DNA of 60,272 nucleotides. Origin: Phoronis australis (lineage: Eukaryota; Phoronida; Phoronidae). The position numbers and the translations under genes are program-made. The notes under the pieces are model-generated. The model did no database searches. It saw only the letters and a program-made list of their open reading frames with translations, and was not told the DNA's origin. Where the stretch lies: positions 21,528 through 81,799 of the forward strand of contig NMRA01000619.1 of assembly GCA_002633005.1 (NCBI GenBank). The letters are read 5' to 3'. How positions within the stretch are numbered: the stretch's first letter is position 1; every line of letters begins with the position of its first letter. This document shows, one piece after another, positions 35,674-47,600 of this stretch.

Positions 35674-38600
35674 AAGAAACTGGAATTACAATTTAGGGGT
35701 ACAAAAACTAAAATAATGAGGTTAGTGAAAGAAAACAATTATATCTCATTTTGGAAGTACTAAAACCAAAATAATGGGGTTGGTGAAAGAGAACAATATA
35801 GAGTATCATACCACAAGAAGACCAGTAAGGCGACAATGAAGCCTACAGAAGAGACTATATCGATGATCGTGGTCAACCACACCACTTCCTTCATCCCCCT
35901 CCATTTCTGTATTTCGTTTAGAACAATGGAGTAGGCCGTGCTTTCATTACGGAATGGGCCGCACGCCTTGGACGGTGGTATGCTGAAGAAAAATGGAGTT
36001 GATATTGAAAAGATTGCATAATCTTTTCTAATGTCTATCTTCAGCTCCTTACTAGCTACAACAATCAGTGAACAAACACGTAACAATAATTCAACTGAAA
36101 CTTGTAAAATAGGCATGAAAGTGAGTCCATGGCAACATCTCAAAATTTCAGCAACAACCCTCTAAATCCTACCTCCAGACCAGCACACAACAAACCCATG
36201 ATTCAAATCCCCAGACCCACATACATTCACTCCAGACATGCACAAAAATGTTCCATAATTGGTAATCAAATCAAAGACCCAGGGAACAAATTTCAGTCAG
36301 AGCGAGCAAAAATCAACTGCAGGGACTGGAGTTTGTTCACTATGTATGGAGTGTATGCACAAGTGTGGAGTTAAAGGCGAAGGCAACCTTTTTCCATGTC
36401 ATTTTGAGCTAAAATAAGGTTGGTTGGCTATCCTAGACATATTTTCCACTTAATTACAGCTTTTCGTAATTTTGTTAATTACTCGTCCGCTACTCCGGAA
36501 GTGACGTTTTAGGAGGCAAGCATTTCGCGCCAATTTATTTTCATATAGTCTGACTGTGAGAGCTGCCGAGTCAGTCATTGTTCTACCTCGGTTGTGTTAA
36601 GTTCCGTCGTCGTTTGCTTTAAATTCATTTACTAGTCAGTCAACATGCCACACTGTTGCTGCGTACCGCAATGTACTAATTACCGTCTCACGCGCGCTTT
36701 GGGAGTACCTTTGCATCGCTTTCCGATGGATGACACACTTCGCCGTACTTGGCTCGTTCGTGTGAAGAACGCAGCGTTACCCGTCCACGCAACGTACAAA
36801 GCAGTGGAGAATTACCGTGTGTGTGGCAAGCACTTTCTGCCTCCGGTTACGAAAGGGATTTGTACGCTGAACTGATGACGAAACAACGCCTGAAGAAGGA
36901 TGCCATTCCGTCTGTGTTGATTCCCGGCAGTGCCCCGTCGCCACCCCCGAGAAGTGCGTTTTTGAGGCGAGAAGCTTTGCGAGCTGTGGCCAGTACAGTG
37001 ACTGGAGCCAGTGGAGGCACTTCATTTACTGTCACCCGTGCCTCCGAACGTAAGCCAGAGCGTGCAATTCCTGGAACCAGTAGTGATTCGCCCTGTGCTG
37101 TTTTCTCCAGCCCAGAGCCTCTAAGCAGCCCTGCAGCGATATTGAGTAGTGGGAATGCATGATTACTGGCCCAGTTCGACACCTAGTGGAGAGGACAGTT
37201 TGTCGTTCAGTGAACAGATCGGTGAGCCAAACTTTGATAAGTTTATTGTGGATTTGTCTATTAAGAAGGTGCCAGGTGTGTGGCGAGGGAGTCACACGAC
37301 ACGATGTAAGCAGTTTGGGTGTTCAGGTCACCATCTAGTGGGAGTGTGTCGCGGGAGACTCTGGCAAGTGGGACAGTTGTTCCTCTGGTATGCCGGAGGT
37401 CCACTTAACCATGTCCAGCACTGGCTTGGCCTCGTCGAACTCTGAACAGCACAAGCATTCCATTGAGGTAGGCATAACAACGCACGCAGTGCATTTGCAC
37501 CAAGATGTGTCACCACGTCTGTCCTCAGTAGCCGCCTCGTTTCTCTCAACAGCTGCCTGTTCCTGTGCGTACTCTGCCTCGTTACACTCGGGCTCAAACA
37601 TGTACTCACCCACTGAATGTCCGTGAAAAAATTACTCGTCACCACTGCTGTGAAAAAGGTCTCCGTCACTCACACTACTGTCACTGAGATACGGGCCACC
37701 GACTCCAGCCATTTACAGCTTACAACACACTAAACATTCCCTAAATCCAGTTGAGTTCTCTACTAACCTATCTTGCCGCAGAATACTCGCCGATGGAAAG
37801 TGGTGGCGACAATTGTTGAAAAACAGCACAAAATAAAAGTAGAATAGAACAGATTCGCACGGTAAAGTCAACGCAAACCCAAGTGGCGGGAAACGCTTGC
37901 CTCCTAAAACGTCACTTCCGGAGTAGCAGACGAGTAATTAATAAAATTACGAAAATGTGTAATTAAGTGGAAAATATGTCTAGGATAACCAACCAACCTT
38001 ATTGTAGCTCAAAATGACATGGAAAAAGGTTGCCTTCGCCTTTAAGGGTGTGAGTTGGGGAGTGGTACCACGAGTTTAGACGATAGTAGCTGGAATTTAG
38101 AGCTATGGTCGTGGAAACATTTCCAGTCCCTAAAACTGCAACACAAAACTTCTCAGACTTTGGGAAAACAGCCAGGGAACATTTGATATGAAAAATTCAT
38201 GGTAAAATAACAATTATTTTGTTTTCACAACATGTGAACAGAAACACGACTGGTTAACTTTTATAATACTTGAACTGAATACACAAAGTAAAATAGTTTT
38301 TTCGTTCCAGTGATTCTCTTTCTTAGATTCAAATAAAATTCTGTTGAGACATTCATGGGAATTTAATTTGTGCCCCAGTTCCTTCAAATTTTAAACATTT
38401 TTTTATTTTGCTCTAGCGTGATAATTACATGTCACATAAAACAATGCAGTATACATCATTTACAAAGAAGTAACATTAAATCACTAGTCAAAAAGTACCG
38501 CATTTTCTTCGGGATGTAATTTAATAAAGTTAATTTTTTTCGTTGTTAGTATCCTCTCTTTAAAATACTGTTCACCTTGTGCTCCATTCACACACAACAT

Positions 38601-41600
38601 TGATCACCCATCTAGTTCCATGTTTACTCACAAGATGATGCTGCAAGCGATGGCAACAACAGAAAGAATGAGTGAGAGCAGCGTGAAGAACAGGAAAATG
38701 GTGTGTGTGCGTGCAGCACGCCATGGCTTGGAGGAAGGAACACAGCTCACAGTTACGCTCACCTAGAAACAGTAAATGGCAACAAAGTCAGTAAACACAG
38801 CTTCTGATTCATGATATGGGACTCGTGCAACGTTCATACGTGTCCAATCTGATGGTAGACCCTTCACCCAATCAGATGTATGAATATCTACCACCATCAT
38901 ACATCAACAGTGGAAAAACATCTGATCGGTCATAAGAAATAAGTCAGGGCTGTTCCAGTAAAAAACGTATGGGAGGGGGGAAGGCGTTTTCATTTTTTAC
39001 CTACCGCCCATACTTTTCTTTTATTTCTCCAACCCACCACCAATAACTCCTAATTAGGTTGAAATATAAAATGCAACCACCCATAATATTTTTAAATTAT
39101 GCTTGAATTATACTGTACATGGTAATATACATGTTAGGTTTTATTTTCTTTAGACGTTTTAGGTCCTCAGAAATTCATGAGTCAACAACGGTCCTGCAGA
39201 CACAACATCAGCTCACTCCCAGACAAGGAATAAAACTTCACACACGCTTTCCAGTGAATAGCGATTAATGAACAAGAATGTTGGTTTGTGCTCTTCGTGT
39301 GCATTGCATATGGCAGACACTGTACTGCGGGTGCTCATTACTGAAAATTCCTACAAGAGGGAGCAACACTTCTAAACAAATTATCTCTAGGAAACAAATC
39401 ATGATCTGTTAAGTACTAACAGTCCGGGAGCCAGGGGGTTGAACATGGTTTTGCCGGATAAATTTTTTTCTTTGCATTTTCAGTTAGCCTAGGGTTAAGT
39501 AACCATGATTTAAGGGGGTGACCGTTCGCAACCCTTGAGCATTTTTTAAATATGCAAATTAAGGTCGCCATTATGCAAAATTCTGCACTGCAGCTAGATA
39601 ATTTTGAAGTTTTTACTCATGTTTCCATGGTCAACGAATTTAATAGCATAAGTTTTTTGGCGAATACAAATTTAAATTTGCATAATTTATACAAATTAAG
39701 ACCGCCATTATTCAAATTTCTTCTTGTGCTTATAGCTACTACACCAGGCACCACAGATGAACCATCATCTTTGATATTTGCACCTATATTCTTTTGGTCA
39801 TCAAGTTTAATGAAATCGTTTTGCATGTTGTTGCATGATAAATTTGCATAATTAATGCAAATTTGCAGAACTAATGGCAATTAAGGGTGCCATTATTCAA
39901 AATTTTACTTGTGCATATAGCTACTTGTGCTTATAGCTGCGGTACCAAGCACCACAGGTAAACTCTCATGATATTTGAAGCAATGTTCCTATGGTCAATT
40001 AGGTTAATGAAATCAGTTTGTAAGTTGCACGATAAATTAGCATACTTTATGTAAATAAAGGCAGCCATTATCAAAAATTCTGTTTCTGCTCGTAACTTTC
40101 GTACGGGGGGGCACCAAATGTAAATTATTTTGGTATTTTTACTGATGAATTTTATGTATTCTGTTATTACATCATAAATATAAATAATCTGTAATTTATT
40201 ACATAACATTACAAATTCTAGATTTGTCTGATACCCAGGGTATATGCAGTAGTAGATGACCAAATTGTTTAATTACATAAACCCAGAACAATAACCTATC
40301 AAATGTAGACCAGTCACAAGACGTTTCAAATGCTAATTCAACACTCGAAATGAACAAGAAATGTATAAGGTCAACGTGAGGATACAAATCTTTTTTTAGC
40401 TCATACAAGTCTAATTCCAGGAGTGTGGCAATTTTGTTGAATAATAATTTTGAATTCAAGTTTTTTACTAAAAAACAAGATGAAAATAGCAATATGCTAT
40501 TACTCAATAAAGCTGCAAATGATAGAATTGTAACGATAGTGAATACTTATGGTCCAAATAAAGACGATCCCGATTTCTTTGAGCGAGTATCCCAAAGGAT
40601 TGTTGACTTTGCTAATCCTCCTATTATTTAGACGGGTGATTTTAATTCAGTTTTAAATCAAGTAGTACTCGCAATTATCGTCATGTAAATAATCCAAAAT
40701 CAAGAGATATGGTTTTGGAAATCTGTTCTGAATTTTCTCTCTTTGATGCATGGCGCGACTTAAATCCTAGTAGTGCTGAATTTACGTGGCGATCTGGCAT
40801 TAAGCGTTCACGTCTAGATTTTTTTTCTGATTTCTGAAGATTTACAGGCGGAGTTAGACGAAGCCAGAATTGAAACTGGCTATAGAACAGATCACTTGAT
40901 GGTAACATTATCATTTAAATTTTGTGTTCCACAGAAGAAAAAAAACATTTGGAAATTTAATAATTCTCTCTTGAATAATTCGGAATATGTAACTCTTATA
41001 AAAGAAGTTATCAAGCGTGATAAACTACAATACATCTATGATAAAGATTATGTCATAGATAACATTGCAGATAGTAAGCTGCAGTTATATATTAAAGGCG
41101 AAGGCAACCTTTTTTCATGTCATCTGTAGCAAAAATAAGGTTCGTTGATTATCCCAGACATATTTTTTACTTATTTACTGCTTTTCGTAATTTAATCAAT
41201 TACTCGTCGTCTACTCTGGAAGTGACATTTTGGGAAGCAGGAATTTCGCGCCAATTTCTTTTCATACAGTCTCACTGTGAGAGCAGTCGACTCAGTCATT
41301 GTTCTACCTTGGTTGTGATAAGTTCAGTCGTCGTTTGCTTTTGCTTACGAGTCAGTCAACATGCCACGCTGTTGCTGCGTACTGGGGTGTACTCATTCTC
41401 GTCTCACGTACAGAGGAAGAACTGTCCCACTTGCCCGAGTGTCCTGCAACACACTCCCACTGGAGGGTGATCTGAGCATCCAAACTGCTTACATCCTTCG
41501 CTACACACCTGGCACCTTCTAAATAGCTCCAATACAAGTCCACAATAAACTTATCAAACTCAGGCTCATCGATCTGTTCCCTGGATGACAAACTGTCGTC

Positions 41601-44600
41601 TTCACTAGGTATCGAACTGGGCCTGTATTCACTCACACTACTCAACATCGCTGCAGGGCTGCTTACAGGCTTTGGGCTGGAAACAACAGCACAGGGCGAA
41701 TCACTGCTAGTTCCTGAAACTGCACGCAATGGGATACGTTTGGAGGCACGGGTGACAGTAGATGAAGAGCCTCCAGTCACTGTATATAGTGACCACAGCT
41801 CGCGAGGCTTCAAAAACGCACTTCTCGGGGTTGGCGACGGGGCATTGCAGGGAATCAACAGCGATGGTATTGTACCCTTCTTCAGGCGCTGTTTCGCAGG
41901 GACCTTCATCAATTCAGCGTACACATCTCTGTCGTAATCTGACGGCAAAAAATGCTTGCCACACACTCGGTAACCCTCCTCTGCTTTGTACGTTGCGTGA
42001 ACGGGTAGCGCTGCGTTCTTCACATGAACGAGCTAGCCAAGTACGGCAAAGTGTGTCATCCTTCGGAAAGCGACGCAAGGTACCCAAAGCCTATGTGAGA
42101 CGATAATGAGTACATCCCGGCCCGTAGCAACAGCGTGGCATGTTGACTGACTTGTAAACAAAAGCAAACGACCACCGAACTTATCACAACCGAGGTAGAA
42201 CAGTGACTGACTTGACAGCTCTCACAGTCAGACTATATGAAAAGAAATTGGCAGTAAAATTTTGCCTCCCAAAACGTCACTTCCGGAGCAGAGGACGAGA
42301 AATTAATCAAATTGCGAAAAGCTGTAATTAAGTGAAAAATGTGTCTGGGAGAATCAACGAACCTTATTTTTGCTAAAAGTGACATGAAAAAGGTTGCCTT
42401 CGCCTTTAATGATCATCCATTTTTAGACACTCTTCTGATGGAGATTCGTGGTCCAACCATTTCTTTTTCTAGTTATTTGAAAAAACAGATGGAGAGATCA
42501 GAATCTATGCTTTTAGATGAAATCGATAAATTAGAAAAGGCGAAAAATTTGGACACAGGTTTCATTGCCGAGAAGCGCTCTCAGTTGAATGAACTGAGGA
42601 AACAATGATTGTATGGCAATATGATCAGGTCCAAAGCGAGATGAATCGAGGAAGAAGAAGTCCCCTCCAAATGTTTTTTACACCTAGAAAATAGGCATTT
42701 TACAAGTAAACACATGCCCTTCCTGTGAAGTCAGATAATACAAAAACAGGAAGTGTGTCTAAAATTATACAGGAGACTGCTCTTTTTTATGAAAATCACT
42801 ACAGAGCTAGGACAACTACTGATGATAACTTATGCAATTTCTTAGAAGAGGTAACATGTCCTAGGCTCGATGAAAATGAAAAAAACAACTTGAAGGTCTT
42901 TTGACCTATGAGGAAATAACCAAATGTTAGACAAAAAATGAAAAACAATAATAGTCCTGCCTCTGATGGGTTTACCATTGAAGTTTTTAAATTCTTTTGG
43001 GGTGATATAGGTATTTTTGTACTCCGATCTATAAATACCAGCTTTGCTGTGGGTCAACTATCATCCAATCAGAAAGATGATTTTATTACCTGTATTCCCA
43101 AAAGTGCAGACAAAAGTAAACATTTTCTAAAAAACTGGTGTTCTATTTCTCTTCTCAAGGTAACCTACAAAATTGCGTCTACAGCAATTGCAGAACACAT
43201 TAAGTCTTTGCTAGGGAAAATTATTTATGAGGATCAGAGTGGCTACATACCGGAAAGGAATTTGGCTGATAACATTCGTGTGCTGTTTTATTATACCCAG
43301 AAGACCCAAATACCAGGGCTACTACTTCTTATAGATTTTAAAAAGCCTTTGACTCTTTGTCTTGGAGTTTTATTGAAAAAGCTTTATATTTTTTAATTTG
43401 GGTGGTCAATTAAGAGATGGGTCAAAGTTTTCTACAAAAATATCAAATTGTGTTATTGTTAATGGCCAACCTTCTCATTGGTTTAATATTCAGAGAAGAG
43501 CGAGACAAGGTGACCCATTATCTCCTTATCTATTAATTATTTGTGCGGAAATTTAAAAATAATTCAAGTTACGGATGACTGATAACATTACCTGCCCCAT
43601 GCTTATTGTTTCATGTACGTTAACTGTTGAAGTGGCAATCCTGTCATGCTAATGTTCACCACTGTGTCTTTGGGGTGGACCTTGGGATCAATAAATCAAT
43701 GCTGGTATACCTTTGACAGATCCGTGCAATATCCTGGGCTTGTGCATCAAGACGTGCTTTACTTTCTTCCGTGTGATTAGTTTTAGTACAGGATCTAACG
43801 TTACCGCTCTCCATCTCTCCAAGATCTGTTTCAATCTTGTAAGACAAATGGCAACTTGTGCCCAAAGCTTAAGATTCTCTTCTTTGAGGGCAATTCCCTA
43901 CTATTCCCTCACTACTGTATTCGTACCTCATCAATGCGGTCCCTATAAACTGATCGCTCAGAACCCCATTCCAGCATTCACCCACGTCATTAAACTAATT
44001 TGCGCTTTTCCTATGGTCTGTGAGAGCACAGGGTTATAGGCAATATCTTTATAGAATTTAAGGTTTCAAACTGCAGAACACACACTACACAAAATATTTT
44101 CTTACTTCATCAAAAAGGAGATTCTGCAAACAGATTTCATTAAATTCATTGACCACTGAAACATGGGTACAAATATTTATAACTAACCTCTGGTGTCTGA
44201 TGCAGCAGTTATAAGCACAAGTAGAATTTTGAATATGGCAGCTGTAATTTGCGTAAATTATCAAAAATATGAGATAAATTCGAAAATAATCTACATGTAA
44301 CGCTCATAAGGAAATTACAGGGACGAAACAGTATTTGGAATAGTGGTGTCCATTACTTGCATAAAATGTGAAAATTCATCATGCAAAAACTTGCAAACTT
44401 ATTTCACAGAAACATGGGTAAAGACATTAAAATAGTTTAATTGGGGTGCCTGGTACTTCACCTATAAGCAAGAGTAGAATTTTGAATAATGGCGGCCTTA
44501 ATTTGCATATATTATGCATATATTAAGTAACGAAGAAAATAAATCTGAAACTAAATAAGGCGATCCAGATCCTCCCAAGAATACTATTGTTTCACGAAAT

Positions 44601-47600
44601 GTAGAATATAAATCGGAAAATAAAACAAAAGAAATGGATCAACTGAAATTTGAAATTTTCGAATGTAATAACTTCCTGCAGTACATCTATCCCGCTGAAA
44701 ATCACATGATGCCGGCGAAATCGCATAATATACCACTATGTCCACTTACAATGTGATCCGCCACTCGGTTATCTAGATATCATCCAGAAACGTTCTTCTC
44801 CCCAAAACACTTGAAAAACCCCTTGTTGAGATCAAAATGGCCACTAGGAGGTGCTGCAGTGGTTGAAACTATGCAAAAATTTAATTGTGCCAATGCAAAG
44901 ATATCACACACCTTTATGTCAAGTTTCATTTAAATCCATCAAACCAGAACCAGTGTTCCCTCAAAAACACAGAAAAAGCCATGCCCTCCTCATCCCAGGA
45001 GGCAGGGCAGACTTTAAAGTGGCATGAGCCATTTTAATGATGCCCTACACCCTTGTGCAAATTTCATCAAAATCCGACCAGGGGTTTCTAAGAAATCGAG
45101 CGGACACCCGGACAGAAGGACAAGCGGACATCCGGACAGTGACGACAATAAAGAACCACACATGTGGGCACATTAAAATCAAGTCATTTCACTCAAAGTG
45201 TGTTCAGTGGCAGTTAGTGACGTGCATTTTTATGACAGTGTTTACTAGTAATTAACCAACCTAACTACATTTATTCTCCTGGGTTATTTACCAATTAAAA
45301 GTAATTCAAATTATATGCAATGAAACAAAATCATCACGACGAAATGTTAAATGAAAATTAGGGTTAGGGATAAGGAGAAAAACACAAAATAACCTATGCA
45401 AATGATTACCCAAGAAGTTGCATAACCTAATGCGAGATAAACATTTACAATATAAGAATTGCAGACACCAAAACTTAAATCTCTACTCACCCGCTTTAAG
45501 TAAAATATCAAAAAGAGTTTCACGATGTTGATGAAGACGAGAAATGGACTAAAGTATGTGCCAGTCCTGAAGTAAACAAAACAGTGATGTGATTCGCTAT
45601 TATCTTGTCAGTTGATACATACTAGACTTTTCAATTGCTGATAAAAGTTTCGGCAATGATTGACAGTAGGGTAATCCCCACAGCTCCAGGGGGATGAGTC
45701 TGTCCAACAATCAGCAGTGCTGTGCATTCAAAATTCAGATCAGTTACATACCTATGAAGCAGGGAAACCAGGAAAATAACAAATGATCAAAAACCAGAAA
45801 CAATATCCCTGAGGCCAATTCCTCGAAAAGTCTATAACCAAAAGTTGATTTTTGGCTCTGGCTTTTAGTATGCTCCCGAGCAGCCTATGGATTTCTGACT
45901 TTTGGCTTCTAGTTACACACAGGTTTTACTGAATTTCAGTCTTAGCCTCATTTAGTGAAACATGCTAAGACATTCACAGATTTGATTTTTTAGCCAAAAG
46001 TCAACAGAATCTTCAAGAAACAGTCGCCATGACAAAACTTCTGTCACCTATCCAACTAAGACTACTGATACCACAAAGCCAAAACAAGACTCAAAATGGC
46101 AGCTGGTGGCAAATACCCACCTAAGTTGGCAGCACGAAATAACCAGCAATTCCTATGCAAGAAAACCCATGTGCTTCCAGCAGCAATAAACAATAAGCTA
46201 ATGGGAATACCTGCTGGACAGTTAAACAGTGGAACTTGCAAAAACCAATCAAACCAATGGGTTTCATCTGAGTAAAACACTTATCTGAAGAGTGGAGTGC
46301 TTGCTTCTTTATAATAGAGGAGGCAATGTGGCTTAGTACGATAAGTGTTCTCTTCCTTTACTCAAGGCCCAGCGACCGAGTCCCACTGAGGCACACTGCT
46401 AGACCCCTGAGTCTTTAACAATATTAATAAAGCATAAACATAAAAATGGCTTCAGGTGATCAGTGAAATGGTCCCACCTGAGCGGCCTGCGCATGTTTGG
46501 TAAAACAAGTACCAAATCACCTGCCAGTACTTTTTTCTTCTAATTATTATAACATGACATAATAGACCTAAATAATTTCATTGTTTGCTTCAACAGGAAG
46601 ACTCAGTTCTGACACTTTATTACAGTTTGAAGTTCACACTTTCAGTTTGACCCTCATTAGTGCTGAGTAGACATTACTAAATATCACCCACATCACTTAC
46701 CAACACAATGTCTGTGTGTAGATAAGATCAAGAGTGTTACGTCCAATGTTGAACTCTGGGTGCGGCAGTCTTTTGATGCACTGTGAAAAGGCTCTGGAAA
46801 GGTAATATTACACATATTACAGCAGTGTTGAAGCAAGGTAGTTAAATGAAGCGTTGAAAAGAGGTCCAACAAGGTGAACTGAGGTGAGTTGAACTCGCAG
46901 AAGGGGAGTTTACAGGATATGAAAAATAACACTGATAAGATTAAAAATTAAAGCATATTTGGTTCTGGGTAAAGTTTCGTAGATGCAAGAATTTCACTAA
47001 GGAAACTAAGTAGAATGTGATCAGGTGCTTTGCTTGTAATAAGTGGCGATATCTCCCAAAGTCTTGCATATTCTTGCATTTTGCGAGATTATCGTCTCTG
47101 CAAAACACATGCCTGGTCTGGAGTGTTTTAAGACCAAGACCGGTTATTTTGGTTATTCATAATTTTCAAAAAAGAAAATCCCCCAGAGAAGGGCAAAATT
47201 TGTTTGTTTTATTTTTACTGAACTCTTCGCAAATCATGGCATTTCGAACCTTGCTTACCCCCTTGCTTACGTGCCTTTGTGAAGCTTGAGTGATCTGGAC
47301 TGAAACTACAATTGATGGGTGATTTTTATTTGTTGAACATAGGCCTAAAAATGAGTTGGAGTAGAGAACAGGACAAACTATGGGACAAGGGTCAGGGTCA
47401 GAGACAGGGTCAGGTGCTTTTTTGACCTTATCATGTGAAAACACATCTAACAACTTGCAAAGAATCAGAGTGGGCTAGTTGACCAGATGGAGTATAATCC
47501 TGCTTAACCCAGCATTGTGAAAAAATGAAAGATACATAACATAGCACTGTGAATTTAAATTTCAAAACACTTTTGTTTCATATTCTATTAAGCCTTAACT

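Larger units (their letters stand above)
36375..38041. mobile_element. TTAA-flanked THAP/P2X7-like element 1 (Kolobok-like)
   Basis: The element is 1667 bp, flanked by TTAA at 36371-36374 and 38042-38045. Its terminal inverted repeats of about 160 bp begin AGGCGAAGGCAACCTTTTTC. A THAP-finger ORF runs rightward from 36645 and a cysteine-domain ORF runs leftward from 37712, so the two are convergent and meet near 37330. TTAA target and THAP finger are known for Kolobok-type transposons (recalled). No DDE catalytic domain was recognised, so it may depend on another copy for movement. It lies in the TMC intron between the exons at 38632 and 35982. Confidence 0.8.
40420..43560 (+). mobile_element. 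Tx1/L1-type LINE, broken, split by TTAA element 2
   Basis: The first part is the apurinic endonuclease domain: VAILLNN, TYGPNKDDPDFFERV, a stop, then GDFNSVL, FSLFDAWRDLNP, FTWRSG and SRLDFF (40430-40840). It is followed by a linker to 41091. After the inserted element (41096-42405) the frame continues (NDHPFLDTLLMEIRGP). The reverse transcriptase blocks then follow: MKNNNSPASDGFTIEVFKFF, ITCIPKSADKS, LKNWCSISLL, YKIASTAIAEHIK and EDQSGYIPERNLADNIR (42938-43390). Many stops and shifts follow, and the copy ends near 43557 without a recognisable 3' tail. It is an inactive remnant in a TMC intron. Confidence 0.8.

Noticed and set aside
35391-35738. 115-codon - strand frame with a polytyrosine run
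   Set aside because: The run is the AAT microsatellite; only the dead duplicate TMC exon inside it is meaningful.
37335-37712. Calling this a P2X receptor gene
   Set aside because: Only the cysteine domain is present, inside a TTAA transposon, with no channel transmembrane or ATP-binding region.
46062-46280. 72-codon hydrophobic - strand frame close to TMC exons
   Set aside because: It looked like a membrane exon, but the exons at 46701 and 45566 join directly in phase and the frame has no TMC motif.
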